The translations under genes were made by a program, and so were the position numbers. 64,000 nt of DNA. It comes from Manis javanica (lineage: Eukaryota > Chordata > Mammalia > Pholidota > Manidae). The notes beneath the pieces are model-generated. The model was not told the origin of the DNA. It was given only the letters and a program-made list of their open reading frames with translations, and did no database searches. Shown piece after piece: positions 25,445 to 38,049 of this stretch (position 1 is its first letter; the number at the start of each line of letters is the position of its first letter). The stretch lies in NCBI RefSeq assembly GCF_040802235.1, contig NC_133174.1:134717213-134781212 (forward strand). The letters are read 5' to 3'.

Positions 25445-28265
25445 TAACAAATGTTCTTGTGCTCCTTTCCCAGCTTGTCTGACTACTGCTAGCCTAGGTG
25501 CCCATGACAATGGCTCACTGCCCTGAGGTCGCTGTGCCCTCTGGCCCTTGCCCTCCCAGTTCATGAGCCTCTGACCCTCGCCCTCCCAGCTCACGGGCCT
25601 CAGAAGGAAGGCAGGGGCACCGGGACTTGGGGACTTGGCCAAGCCTTGCGCCTAAGGGAACAGGTGCCTCCTGGCTGCAGTAGGCCTGGGGTGACGCCCC
25701 TGGGAAGACTCTCCAGCCAGACCCCTGCCTCTCACAAGCACTGTGGGTTAATTAGCTGGGCTGTTTTCTCTGTGGGAGTCCAGGAGGACATTCCCGGAAT
25801 GGCCTCCCCTTGGGGCCAGACGCTCCCGGGCACACCGGCTGGGGCACTCCCAGGCTCCTCACTGCAGCGGGGGTGGGAGCGGGGATGAAAGGTGCCCGTG
25901 GGCGGGCCAAGCTCCTTTCCCTCCGGGGCTGAGCAGGAGCAGGAGTCCTGCCTCCCCTCCCAGCAGACTCTGCGCCCTGGCCTTCTGGGCCTCCCGGCTC
26001 CCTGGAGGAGCTTGTGTGGCTGTCCTGGGGCTCCGAGATCAGGTGAGCCATTCCGGAGCAGAAGGAAGCTTGGAGGGTTTTCTCTGCTGAGCACACTTAA
26101 TTCCGATTGAATTACCACAGAGGCAAAGCTCATTTAAGCGGGCATCTAATCCTGCTGTGAACCACCTCAGGCAAGGAGATTCCTGGCCCAGGGATGAGAA
26201 AGGAGGCAGTGTCCCTCTCCAGGCTGTCCTCTGGGCAGGGCACGGGGACACTCCCTCTGGGGTGGGTGGAAGAGGGCAGTGGCCGGGGGGTTGGCCTGGC
26301 CAGATTTGTCACGACACCCTGATGGCCACTCACAGACTGTAAGCAGCCTATGCGGCCTCTGGGGTCACCAGGGGGTGGGGCTGAACTTGGGGGCCTGGAT
26401 GCACACGCTGTGAGTACGTGGTACTGTGTTCACTTTAATGGTCTTTTCTCAGTATGCTACAGGAAGGAATGGAGGGAGGGAGGCAGGTCAGACCCCTGAG
26501 AATGGGGAATGCCATGTGCCTTTCCATTACATTTGCATTTCTGTCCCTTCCTGACAGAGAGAGGCAGGAAAAGCAAGACAGGGAAAGCGAAGGTGCCAGC
26601 CAGGCCCCAGGCCATGTGTGGGAGAGCAGCCCTTTGTGTCTGGGAGCAGGTGTGCACTTGCACTTGCACCCCAGCCGCGGGAAGGGGGCCCGCCACCCAG
26701 GTGAGCTTGCTCACACCCCATCAGGGAGTTTGGTGGGCACCCGTGTTCGCGTTTGCGCAGCTGTGCCGCCCAGTGCAGGTGAGCTACGCCCCTGGCTTCA
26801 CCGCAGGCTGTCTGCGCCCACCCCTGGCGGGACTCAGCAGATGGTGGGCGCCCCAGGCATCTCCACCTCCTTCCAGAGCCCTGAGCCTTTCCCAGGGTTC
26901 AGCACCTGATCAGGCCATGTGGCTGGGAAGCAGCTACCACAGGACTCTGCCCAGGGCCCAGTGTCCTTGCTGGCCCTGGAGAGGTGAGGCCTGCTGGCAG
27001 GAGGGGAGGGAGATGCGCTGGCTGGAGCCCTTCCCACTGTTTGGCCTTCTTTGGCCGTCAGTCAAGACATGCAGGCAGTTTCTGTCTTCACGTTTGTTAA
27101 ACAGGCCGGTGCACTGTCTGGAGGCCTGGGATCATTGGGAGTGTCTGCATAGCCCTAATGGATACTCCTTGGTGTCCCAAAGACCTGTGCAGGTAAACAG
27201 GTTTCCTAAAATATTTGCTGGTCCCAGCCAGAAAGGACCGAAAAAGTGGTCTGGCTGTCGCGCATGCGTGCTGAGTTCCCTGGAATGTGGCCAGCCTGAG
27301 TTTTGCTGATTCTGGGCTCCCTGCTCCCTGCAGACAGGGTTCCAGCCAGAAGCACCCCCTGAGAGTCCAGAAGCAGAGATGTTGGTGCGAGGCCTGCCCT
27401 GAGAGCAGGTGAAGGGCAGGTGAAGGGCAGGTGCTTCTCAGAAGTTGGGTGGAGGTGAGAGCAGGTCCAGGCCAGACACAAGCTTCCCTTCTGCTGCCCA
27501 TGACTGGCACGGTCATCACAGTTAATGTGGACCTGGTCTCCTGCCACCAGAATCAGTGGTTTGCAGTAGCATCTCTTGTTATTTTCTGCAACTCCAAAAG
27601 CTTCATTTCTCCAGGAGAAATGGTATTTAGGAATCGTTAAGCCTCGGGGGGAGGGAGCTACCCTCTGGGCAGTTTTGACGTCCTTCGCTTTGTGCATTTC
27701 CATGTCATTTCCCCCAGAGGCTGCACAGGTATTTGGAGGTCCTGGTGCTCCCTCTGGGCTTTACTTTCATTTGGGTGTGACCCTGAAAGGTCTGGCTTTG
27801 GGGGAGGTGATCCTGCCCAGTGTGTTTACACACCCCACCTGCCCACCTGGGTGCTGTCATGGTCCGAGGGAGCATCAGAGCCTGGCGTGCAGGTAAGACT
27901 GAGATGGGAAGCATGTCTGTGCCTGGACACGGCCTCTCACTGTGACCACGGTGCCTATGGAGAGCTGATGCACAGCAGGACCCTGAGCTCTGGGCACTTG
28001 CCATCAGGTTGGGGAGGAAAGGCCCTGTACAGAGAGGAGAAATAAGAAGAATATGGGACAGACACAGAGTAAGATGTCCCATCCACCCCTCACAAGGGCA
28101 CATGGTAAATGAGGAGACCTGAGCTTCCGGTTCTGGTGTCGTAGCAAGGTAGGTGCAACCACTGTCCAACAGTCCTCAGCTGAGGGCGGGACAGGGTGGG
28201 AGTGGAGGAAGAACCTCGCCCCTTCTTTCTCCTCATGCAGGCTGAAAAGGCAAGGCCATTGAGAG
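25445..28265. other. GC-rich island without recognised gene
   Basis: Base composition jumps abruptly from AT-rich to GC-rich (many CCCTGGG, GGGGCC and CTCCCC runs) and falls back at the duplication edge near 28268. Many overlapping frames are open on both strands because GC-rich DNA has few stops. The longest is 266 codons (26509-27309 plus). None resembles a protein family I know, and Ser/Pro/Gly/Trp-rich compositions with overlapping frames on both strands argue for chance. A short direct repeat (GTGAAGGGCAG twice) lies near 27409-27431. 26095-26165 is a lower-GC patch that could be a conserved noncoding element, which I cannot test here. Confidence 0.5.
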
Positions 28266-28267
28266 TG

Positions 28268-29233
28268 GGCTGTGATGAAAAATTTGTAGGTAAGAAAGAT
28301 TTAGGGAATTTGGCTATATAGGGGGAAAATGGCTCAGCAGACAAAGGAGGCTGTGTGCTCAGTAAGACATTTTGCCACATAAGTTAAGCCTCAAATGGCA
28401 AAAAAATCTGTACATTCTTGAAGAAACTAAGTGTAAGTGGTTGCCAGGGAGCCCATGGATCCTGTGTCTATTCGCTTATGAAAAGGGGGAACTTGGGCTC
28501 CAAAATGGTCATCTTTGCATTGCCAGGCCACCACTGATGCCTGCATGTGGTATATTACTCTTCACAAAAGGGTGCGGTTCATATTTTAGTCCACATGAAA
28601 GACACCTTCTTGTGTGGGGCACTGCACAAAGAATGGCTCTGTGAGGCAGCCTGTCCCTCCTTTCCCCATCCATGCAACCTTTCACATCCAACTTAAATAT
28701 AAACAGACTCTATTCATCCACTACACTTGAATAAAGCTGGAAAAAATAAGAAAGTGTTTCAGTCTTTGAAATGGGAAAGAACATTGAGTGGGTTAGGCAG
28801 TGGAGGAATCTGGGAACCAGAGCATTTTGTAGTTCTAGGAAGAGATGACTTACAAAAGACGAGAAACTGGTCGGTGACAAAAGGTTAGGGAATATGGGAA
28901 TACAGAGGGAAAATTTCTCAGCACACTAAGTGGGACTGTGGTCTCAGTAGAAGGTTTCTCCAATTTACTTAAGCGTCATACAGCAACAGTATATAAATTC
29001 GAGGAGAAACTAAGTGGAAGCGGCTCCCTCTTAGCTGATGGTCCTCGTGTTCAGACTCTCAGAAAGAGGTTGAACCTGGGCTCCAAAACGGGCATGTTGC
29101 CATCTCCGGCCACCGCTTTTGCGTCCAAGTGCTCCATTACTCCTCACAAAGGAGTTTCATTCATAATTCTGGTGCACATGAATGACACCTCTCTACAAAG
29201 GGCACTGCCTAGACTGGCTCAGTGAGGCAGCGG
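28268..29233 (+). repeat. ~590-bp tandem units, copy A (2 units, both partial)
   Basis: Unit A1 (28268-28753) lacks its 5' start. Unit A2 starts at the GTGTTTCAGTC landmark (28754) and stops after GGCTCAGTGAGGCAGC (29233). Shared unit landmarks: AGAAACTAAGT, GCCACCACTGATGCCTGCATG or variants, ATTACTCTTCACAAA, GGCACTGC, GTGAGGCAGC, and AATAAAGCTGG before the next unit. Short frames inside are broken between units. Confidence 0.85.
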
Positions 29234-29612
29234 GAAAATAAAGGAACTTCATGAATCAATAGAGAAAGAGACCAAACATTACAAACAAATAATTCACCCA
29301 GAAAGCAAAATGCTTCTCCAGTAAACATCTGGAATCATGCCAAACCACATCAACTGAAAAAATTAAACTCTGGCGAAGTCATGGTAAGTGAAAAGTTCAA
29401 TTTCATAAAATTCTGTGATTGCAAAATTTAGGAAGACTATAAAAGTACATAACTGCACAGATCTTTCAAGGTTGGTATACATGTGATCTAAAGAGAAGCA
29501 CGTCTGGAAAACGTACAACCATCTATTTACAATGATTATCCTGGAAATGTATGAGTCATAGCAAAGGGATCATACAGATGGAAGTACAAAATGATTTCAT
29601 TTGTTAAGTGTA

Positions 29613-30861
29613 TATTTTTTCCCTCTTTTTTATTTATTTTTAATTTTTTATAAAGGTACTATTGATATACAGTCTTATGAAGGTTTCACATGAAAAAACA
29701 ACCTGGTTACAACATTTACCCATATTATCAAGTCCCCACCCATACCCCAATGCAGTCACTGTGTAGTAAGATGTCACAGAATCGCTATTGGCCTTCTCTG
29801 CACTAGTGTTTTCCCTGTGATCCCCCACACCATGCGTACGAAAAATAATATCCCTCAATCCCCATCTCCCTCCCTCCCCACCCGCCCTCGCACACCCTTC
29901 CCCTTTGATAACCACTAGTTCCTTCTTGGAGTCTGTGAGTCTGCTGCTGTTTTGTTCCTTCAGTTTTGCTTTGTTGTTATGCTCCATAAATGAGGGAAAT
30001 CACTTGGCACTTGTCTTTCTCCGCCTGACTTATTTCACTCAGCATAATATCCTCCAGCTCCATCCATGTTGTTGCAAATGGTAGGATTTGTTTCTTTTTT
30101 ATGGCTGAATAGTATTCCATTGTGTATATGTACCATGTCTTCTTTATCCATTCATCTACTGATGCATACTTAGGTTGCTTCCATATCTTGACTACTGTAA
30201 ATAGTGTTGCAGTAAACTTAGGGGTGTATATGTCTTTTTGAGTCTGAGAAGTTGTATTCTTTGGGTAAATTCCAAGGAGTGGGATTCCCAGGTCAAATTG
30301 TCTTTCTATTTTTAGTTTCTTGAAGACCTGCCATATTGCTTTCCACAATGGTTGAACTAGCTTACATTCACACCAGCAGTGTAGGAGGGTTCCCCTTTCT
30401 CCACATCCTTGCCAGCATTTGTTGTTCTTAGTCTTTTCGATGCTAGCCATCCTTAGTGGTGTGAGGCGATATCTCACTCATGCATTTCCCTGATGATGAG
30501 TGATGTGGAGCATCTTTTCATGTGTCTGTTGGCCATCTGAATTTCTTCTTTGGAGAACTGTCTCTTCATATCCTCTGCCCATTCTTTAATTGGGTTATTT
30601 GCTTTCTGCGTGTTGAGGCATGTGAGTTCTTTATATATTTTGGATCTTAACCCCTTGTCAGATCTGTTATTTACAAATGTATTCTCCCATATACTGTAGG
30701 ATGCCTCTTTGTTCTGTGGATGGTGTCCTTTACCGTACAGAAACTTTTTAGTTTGATGTAGTTCCATGTGTTCATTTTTGCTTTTGTTTCCGTTGCTCAA
30801 GGAGATGCGTTCAGGAAGAAGTTGCTCATGCTTATATTCAGGAGATTTTTGCCTATGTTGT
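29613..30861 (-). mobile_element. 5'-truncated L1 (copy A), TSD TTAAGTGTA
   Basis: An antisense L1 holding the 3' UTR and the C-terminal part of ORF2. Two adjacent minus frames (29977-30477 and 30474-30800) read as ORF2 C-terminus (motifs such as [20 protein letters not shown] and ATTWMELE are visible) with frameshifts. A T-rich tract at 29613-29650 is the poly(A) tail on the minus strand. The 9-base duplication TTAAGTGTA occurs at 29604-29612 and 30862-30870, which fixes both ends. The same insertion is in copy B, so it predates the duplication. Confidence 0.93.
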
Positions 30862-30870
30862 TTAAGTGTA

Positions 30871-33269
30871 AAATTTTAATGCTTAATATTTTGTGATTAA
30901 GGAAATTTGTTGAGAGAAACACTTTGAAATAATAACCAATTGACAAAAAATGTACACATGTACTTACCATGCCCTAGAAAAGTTCACATGATACTGTTCA
31001 AGCAAAAAATAGTAGCAAATCTCAATTCCTGATGTGACAGTTTATCTGGGTATGTGTGTACATTTCTGTCTGACACGTCCTTTACCCCACATGTTCACTG
31101 TCATGTGCAGGTGTTTCTTCCCTTCTCTCAGGGGTTAGACCTCCTCCCTTAGTGCCTAGAGGTCCAGCAAGGGATTGTAGACAGGCAGTGGAAAATTCCA
31201 GACGGTAGTGAAAATTCTACAAAGTTCTGACTTATGCACTGGAGCCCAAGCTGCTCCTGCCTCCTTCCCTCTCCCTTGCAAAGCCCTCTGGTCTGAGACT
31301 CTTCAGAGCTGCAATTCTGGTTCGGACCAATGGGGGGCATTTTCTACATGAAGTACATATTCTTTTTAAAAGGAAAGGTCCTAATTTGTTTTCTCTGCTC
31401 TCATTACGGTGACCCACCAAAGGCTATTTGCTGTTTTCTTCTTATTTTTCTGGATCTGTTTGTGGATTTTTTTTTGTTTTGTTTTTCTCTCCCCAGAGTG
31501 GGTTGAAGTTAATGCCAGCCATGTGACTGTTTTCAGACCATTCTGTTACTTTCCCCTAACATAAGAAAACCCCACATATTGCAGCAAGACTTTAGTAAAG
31601 CTATGCATTGAAAGGTAACCCTCATTTCATGCAGATCAATTACCATCTCTTTTATGCCATGTAGCCCCTGAATAATTCCTTACAAGGTTCATCACTTCAG
31701 TAAGCCTCAGCAGCCTTGGAAAACTGGTGATTGTGCTATCAGAGTTCCCTTGTGGGAAATAGGCGAATGAACAGATGCAGTGCAGCAAGTCCAGAAACTG
31801 GCCTACACCTGGCACTCAGAGTTCTCTGGGTTTGCGGAATGAAAGAGCACAGCATAATGAAAGCTTCCCAGAGCCTGGCCAACAGAGTTCCCTGCATGTG
31901 TAGCTTCGAGCAACTGGGTCCAAGGCCTCCTGACTCAACTTGGATTCCTCTGCAGAGGTGGTTCAATTGGAAACAGTTCCCTGGGTGTCAGGCTTGTAGC
32001 AAACTCAGGGATCAGTACTTACAGGAAGTAAAGTCTCTGGCCTCCAAGACTCTCTGCTCTGTGCTTCTGGGGACACAACTTCCTGTAAGGACTCCATTTT
32101 GTTCGTGTGACCCCGACAAAGAGCTTAGGACTGGCTCTCTCCTCCCTCGGCAGCCCTCTTGGCTGCCAGCCTCTCCAATCTGTCAGCTCCAGAGCCCACA
32201 GATTGTCTTCACAAGAAGCTTGTGAGGACATTGGTGGCAGGCCACTCACTGTCTTCCAGCCACACCATGGGTGTGTTGGTTAGCATGAGGATTTGGCCTG
32301 AGATCCCCATGAGGCTGGAGGGATTCTGGGTCCCCTCTCCCAGCCCAAACCACAGGACACCCAGCCCACCCCTGTTTAGAGTGGGGTGGCAAGGGACTAG
32401 GCTGACCTCTGTCCACTGCCTGAGGAAATGGGTCAAGCAGGCTCTGATACACCGATCCTGGTTCCACATGGACAACATCTCCTCCTCCTATGCAGATGGT
32501 CATGGCTGAGGTGGAATTTTGTCCCTGGTTGAGGGGGAGGGCCTGAGTCAGGTGGTCCTTGCACATCCAAGGTCTGGAGATTGGGGACAGTCCCTTAGGT
32601 GGAGGGATTGGGAATGCTGGTGTAAATAAACGTTCTTTGGAGTCATGCTGCAGGAGGGTGAGGGGCAGAGAACCCACCAGTACCCTTGAACCTCATGTCA
32701 GCTATTCAGGGTAGCTTGTGTTTACACCATAAAACTTTCTTGAGGCTTGCTGTATGGCCTAGCATATACCATACCCTGGAATGCTGCATGTGTAGTTACT
32801 ATGTGCATTGGTCTATTTCAACTAAGTAAACTGGATCATGTAGTTCATTCACATTTTGAAATCTTCTCCATTTAGCTGAATTTTTATCTGCCACTTTGTA
32901 TGTCACCAAGGGAGGCGTGTTAAAATTTCCACTCTGACAAAGAATTTGTCCATTTCTTTATTTACTCTGTCAGTCTTTGCTGTGCATATTTTGGCTGTGT
33001 TAGGGCATGCTTGCAAATTAGGACTTTGCATTGATAGATTCTTATTGCTTTGAATCTTTTTACCTGAACCAAATCTCCCTCTTTTCTCATGTATCATTTT
33101 TTTTTCTTAAAGGGTACCTTCCATTTACTAATATGCTCATACCAGCTTTCAGTAGGTTAGAGTGTAAATGATACATCTTGAAAATATTTCTTTTATTTTC
33201 TAATTTTGTAGATCACTGAATTTTGCATGTGTCTCTTAAGGAGCATTTGATGTAGTGTTACTGGTGTCG
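30871..33269. other. Unidentified duplicated sequence (copy A)
   Basis: Relatively GC-rich, especially 31740-32690, with AAATAAACG near 32623 as a possible poly(A) signal on the plus strand. A 143-codon minus frame at 32246-32677 is also open in copy B (57031-57462). It could be an old LTR or a noncoding exon. No domain is recognisable in any frame. Confidence 0.4.
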
Positions 33270-35569
33270 TTGTTGTTGTTGTTTATATATTTTTTTACTT
33301 TGTTATCATTATTCTACAATTACTTGAGTAACATTATACTAACAAGTCTCCCCCCATCACCGAGTCACTCCCCAAATACGCCATCACAGTCACTATCCAT
33401 CAGCATAGTAAGATGCTGTAGAATCACTACTTGTATTCTCTGTGTTACACAGCACTCCCTGTGCATCCCCCAACATTATACATGCTAATTGTAATGCCCC
33501 CTTTCTTTCCCCACCCCCTTATCCCTCCCTTCCCAGCCATCCTCCCGAGTCCCTTTCCCTTTGGTATCCATTCTTGGGTTCTGTGATTCTGCTGCTGTTT
33601 TGTTCCTTCAGTTTTTTTTTGTTCTTATACTCCACATATGAGTGAAATCATTTGGTACTTGTCTTTCTCCACCTGGCTTATTTCACTGAGCATAATACCC
33701 TTTAGCTCCATCCATGTTGTTGCAAATGGTAGGATTTGTTTTCTTCTTATGGCTGAATAATATTCCATTGTGTATATATGTACCACATCTTCTTTATCCA
33801 TTCATCTACTGATGGACACTTAGGTTGCTTCCATTTCTTGGCTATTGAAAATAGTGCTCCGAGAAACATAGGGGTGCATCTGTCTTTTTCAAACTGGGCT
33901 GCTGCATTCTTAGGGTAAATTCCTAGAGGTAGAATTCATGGGTCAAATGGTATTTCTATTTTCAGCTTTTTGAGGAACCTCCATACTGCTTTCCACAATG
34001 GTTGAACTAGTTTTCACTCCAACCAGCAGTGTAGAGGGGTCCCATTTCCCCACAACCGTGCCAACACTTGTTGTTGTCTGTCTTTTGGATGGTGGCAATC
34101 CTTACTGGTGTGAGTTGATATCTCAACGTGTTTTTAATTTGCATTTCCCTGATGATTAGTCATGTGGAGCATCTTTTCATGTGCCTGTTGGCCATCTGAA
34201 TTTCTTTGGAAAAGTGTCTGTTCAGCTCCTCTGCCCATTTTTTAATTGAATTATTTGCATTTTGCTTGTTGAGGTGTGTGAGCTCTTTATATATTTTGGA
34301 TGTCAACCCTTTGCTGGATCTTTCATTTATGAGTATATTCCCCCAAACTGTAGGATGTCTTTTTGTTCTATTTGTGGTGTCATTTGCTGTACAGAAGCTT
34401 TTCAGCTTTATATAGTCCCACTTGCTCATTTTTGCTTTTGTTTCCCTTGCCCAGGGAGATATGTTCATGAAGAAGTCCCTCATGTTTATGTCCAAGAGAT
34501 TTTTGCCTATCATTTTTCTAAGAGTTTTATGATTTCATGACTTACATTCAGGTCTTTGATCCATTTTGAATTTACTTTTGTGTATGGGGTTAGACAGTGA
34601 TTCAGTTTCATTCTCTTACATGTACCTGTCCAGTTTGGCCAACACCATCTGTTGAAGAGGCTGTCATTTCCCTATTGTATGTCCATGGCTCCTTTATCAT
34701 ATATTAATTGACCATAAATGTTTGGGTTAATATCTGGACTCTCTATTCTGTTCCACTGGTCTGTAGCTCTCTTCTTGTGCCAGTACCAAAATGTCTTGAT
34801 TACTGTGGCTTTGTAGTAGAACTTGAAGTTGGGGAGCGAGATGCCGCCTGCTTTATTCTTCATTCTCAGGATTGCTTTGGCTATTCGAGGTCTTTTGTGG
34901 TTCCATATGAATTTTTGAACTATTTGTTCCAGTTCGTTGAAGAATGTTGTTGGTATTTTGATAGGCATTGCACTGAATCTGTAGATTGCTTTAGGCAGGA
35001 TGGCCATTTTGACAATATTAATTCTTCCTGGCCATGAGCATAGGATGCATTTCCATTTGTTAGTGTCCTCTTTAATTTCTCTTAAGATTGTCTTGTAGTT
35101 TTCAGGGTATAGGTCTTTCACTTCCTTGGATAGGTTTATTCCGAGGTATTTTATTCCTTTTGAGGCAATTGTGAATGGAATTCTTTTCCTGATTTCTCTG
35201 TCTGTTAATTCGTTGTTAGTGTATAGGAAAGCAACGAACATCTGTGTATTACTTTTGTATCGTGCAACTTTGCTGAATTCAGATATTAGTTCTAGTAGTT
35301 TTGGAATGGAGTCTTTAGGGTTTTTTATCATGTCAATATCATGTCATCTGCAAATAGTGACAGTTTGACTTCGTCTTTAACAATCTGGATGCCTTGTATT
35401 TTTTGTTTTGTATGCTTGCCGTGGCTAGGACCTCCAGTAGAATGTTGAATAACAGTGCGGAGAGTGGGCATCCCTGTCTTGTTCCCGATCTTAGAGGAAA
35501 AGTTTTCAGCTACTCGCTGTTAAGTATGATGTTGGCTGGGGGTTTGTCGTATATGGCCTTTATTATGTT
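33270..35569 (-). mobile_element. L1 3' part (copy A), cut off at duplication edge
   Basis: An antisense L1. From left to right come the 3' UTR, the ORF2 C-terminus, then ORF2 segments at 34160-34513 and 34672-35331 (minus frames with L1 RT and C-terminal features such as [20 protein letters not shown] and [14 protein letters not shown]). It breaks at 35569 within the RT region, where copy B continues toward the L1 5' end. Frameshifted and dead. Confidence 0.93.
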
Positions 35570-36120
35570 CACTGCCCGGGCTAGGGGGTGGGACAGGCCG
35601 GTCATGGTCCCAGCGTGTGGCCACCGCAGCCTTGGCTATCTTCTCCTCCCCCACAGATCTGAGGTTTAAGCCACTGAAACAAACATAGCGTGACATCTTA
35701 TGCTCCCTGTGCATATTGGCAGGAACTCAACATGACCTCAGCTCCTTTGTGGTAGACACGTGGCTCCATATGGGAAGTGCCTGTCCCCTCCCTGGGGCCG
35801 GACCAGGTAGCCTCATGTGGGTGAGAGGTTTGGGTGGTGCTGAGCACCCAGGCACTTCCCTTTCCGGAGACCATGCTCTGCTTCTCTGTCAGTGGGGTCT
35901 TCAAGGTAGGTGGGTCTGTGCAGGGACCCCTCTGCAGATGCTCCATGCTCCCTCCACTAGCCAGCCTCTATCTCAGAGCTCTCCCAGCTTCCTTGTACTT
36001 CCAATTCATGCTGTCGTTTCCTGCCTCCACTCTGTCCCCAACCATCCAGGTCTGACCTGCATCCATGGCTGTCAGGCCCCCACAGCTTGGACAACAGCAA
36101 CACAGGCCATGCGAGTTTGC
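35570..36120. other. Moderately GC-rich unique sequence
   Basis: Starts at the duplication breakpoint. A 139-codon plus frame (35716-36135) shows no family resemblance. No splice or promoter structure seen. Confidence 0.4.
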
Positions 36121-36124
36121 TACC

Positions 36125-36330
36125 TGTCATCCTAGGTCTTCACCCTGTGACTTCAGGTCCAGTACCTAACCTCCCAGTTTCCTCGTTTGCACACTGGGGC
36201 TAACTGTACCCACCTCTTGGGCAGCTGTGAAAAGTGAATTAAATGGGCTTGTGAAATGGTTGTCACAGGGCGTGGCACACTCTAGGGGTCCTAGTTGCGC
36301 CCCCCTTTCATGATTCCCTGACTCTCAGAG
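36125..36330 (+). mobile_element. MIR SINE
   Basis: Sense-orientation MIR pieces in order: CCCTGTGACTTCAGGTCCAG, TAACCTCCCAGTTTCCTCG, GCACACTGGGGCTAACTGTACC and AGTGAATTAAATGGGC. Confidence 0.75.
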
Positions 36331-37374
36331 AATGTTTATCCCCTGCAGCGGGAATACTAAGTCTGACCCTGACTGGGGGGTACTCTGTGAGAGCATGGCA
36401 AGCATGCGGGCCCCTATGGGGTTTTGTTGTTTATTGCCTTTGAAGTGGAAGGAACGTCTCAGGACTCAAAACCAGGTCAGTTTCAGTCGATAGCCCAGGT
36501 GCTGCCTTTTGCCATCTTTTCTCTGAGACTCGGGTGATGGCATGGACCTCTGAAACGTGGATACCCACGCAGTCTGATGTGAGCCTCCATTTTAGTAAGC
36601 CCTTCTGTAGCTTGATCTTTCTTGAAAGGTTGTATGATCAGCTCACAGGGTAAAAGCAAAAGCCTCAAGTGGGCCATCCTGCAAAGGCATACAAAGAACC
36701 CGATTTTCTTGGGTAGCTACCAGAGAAGTGCTCTCAAGCAGCTGTTAGCAAGTTCACCACTTGCCATGCTCAATTCTGTACTGCAATAGCTGTCTCAAGC
36801 ATGTGCAGAACCGTTCCATGTTCCATAACTGTGTCCAGTTTGCCATGCTGCAAATAGGTGGGGGAAAGGGTAAGAAGCAGAGAGGGGGAGAAGACTTCAT
36901 GCTGGGATAGCCACTACTTGGTGACCCGCATTCAGCTCTCTATACCCTAAACATTGCTGCATAAACCCGAACGCTGTCCTCACACATAGAAGATGCAGCT
37001 ACGGATCTGAGGAATTGGTGATCCCGTCAATCAGTGTCCTTGCCTTTGACTAGTTAACACACAGTTACGTCAGTATCCTTTCCCCGCTCTTTATAGATGC
37101 TTCCTCACCATTTGGTATTACTGGGGAGAACAAAATATTCAGTGCCACAACAAAGCTGGGGGCTTTGTTATAGTTATTATTTCTGAAAATAACAGTCACT
37201 CGAACACTGGCAGTCTATGGGGCGCATATAACCAGAAGATCAAATAAACCAGAACTGACTCTACCTCTAACCTTGCCAGCTGATTGCACGTCCTTTCCTC
37301 ACCACCCTTATGAGGGACACCACATTGTCAGTCAGTGTTGCTTAAACCAGGCATCGCTACAATACTAAGAGTCC
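36331..37374. other. Unassigned intergenic
   Basis: No gene recognised. 37170-37260 with AAATAAACCAGAAC might be part of an old LTR, but support is weak. Confidence 0.4.
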
Positions 37375-37590
37375 TCATTGACTGAACAGCAACGGTGCCA
37401 GGCACTGTGCCAAGCACTTCATGGGAAGAACTCAGTTACCCTTCATGCCATGCCTGGGAAGTAAACAGTGTCATTCCTCTTTTTATGGATGAAGAACCTG
37501 AACCACAAAAGAGCGTCATGTGCCCAAGATCGTACAGATAGAAAACTGGGAGCCAACAATCAAATATGTCTTGACGAAATTACCAGACTA
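37375..37590 (-). mobile_element. MIR SINE
   Basis: Plus strand reads as reverse MIR: GTGCCAGGCACTGTGCCAAGC, TCATTCCTCTTTTTATGGATG, AAGAACCTGAACCACAAAAGAG, GTGCCCAAGATCGTACAG. Confidence 0.8.
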
Positions 37591-38049
37591 GGAGCGAGAT
37601 TCTCCTGCCTCTTGCCACTCACTTTCCAGGCGCTCATTAACGAGCAGCATAGGCAGCGACCTTCAACTGCTCTCACTCACTTTGAATGAGGACATTCAGT
37701 CCAAGATCTCAGGGAGCCTCCCCATATCCTCCAGACCAAGACGATGGCCCCTGGCATCTCCTCTTCAGGAAAGCCATGTCTTTGTCAACATCCCACCTTT
37801 GTCATCCAAACTCTCAACCATGGAAGGTGTGTTATTTTCCTCTCCTTGTGAGTTAAGTTGGCCGGCCACAGTTTCATAGATTCTGGAGAACACAAGAGAC
37901 TTCTGGGTCAGAGAGGAAGGACTGTGCTACCCACAGAGCCGCTTGATGCTGGTGCTGTTGCCCTTGCTTTCTGCTCCCCCAGTTCCCACACAGGTGCCAC
38001 GCTGTTGAAAAGAAATGCAGTATAAGCCACACCAAAATAAAAGGGAAAA

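Larger units (their letters stand above)
28268..35569 (+). repeat. Segmental duplication, copy A
   Basis: Matches 52433-60356 in direct orientation with an offset of about 24.16 kb in its left half. Same order: tandem ~590-bp units, minus-strand L1 with the same target duplication, an unidentified ~2.4-kb stretch, and the 3' part of a second minus-strand L1. By eye the copies differ at a few percent of sites with small indels. Similarity stops sharply after TATTATGTT at 35569, inside the second L1. Copy A lacks the 622-bp LTR present in copy B. Confidence 0.92.

Noticed and set aside
25732..26133. 133- and 114-codon minus frames in the GC island
   Set aside because: They overlap each other and plus-strand frames; composition artefacts with no family resemblance.
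26509..27309. 266-codon plus-strand open frame, the longest single frame in the window
   Set aside because: It lies in GC-rich DNA where several frames on both strands are open at once, composition is Trp/Ser/Pro/Gly-rich, no domain is visible and no splice or promoter context supports it.
27206..27703. 165-codon minus frame
   Set aside because: GC-island shadow with other frames open over the same bases; no recognisable motif.
34206..34540. Plus-strand frames of 69-92 codons with hydrophobic, Cys-rich peptides
   Set aside because: Antisense shadows of L1 ORF2; the same peptides recur at 58966-59326 in copy B for the same reason.
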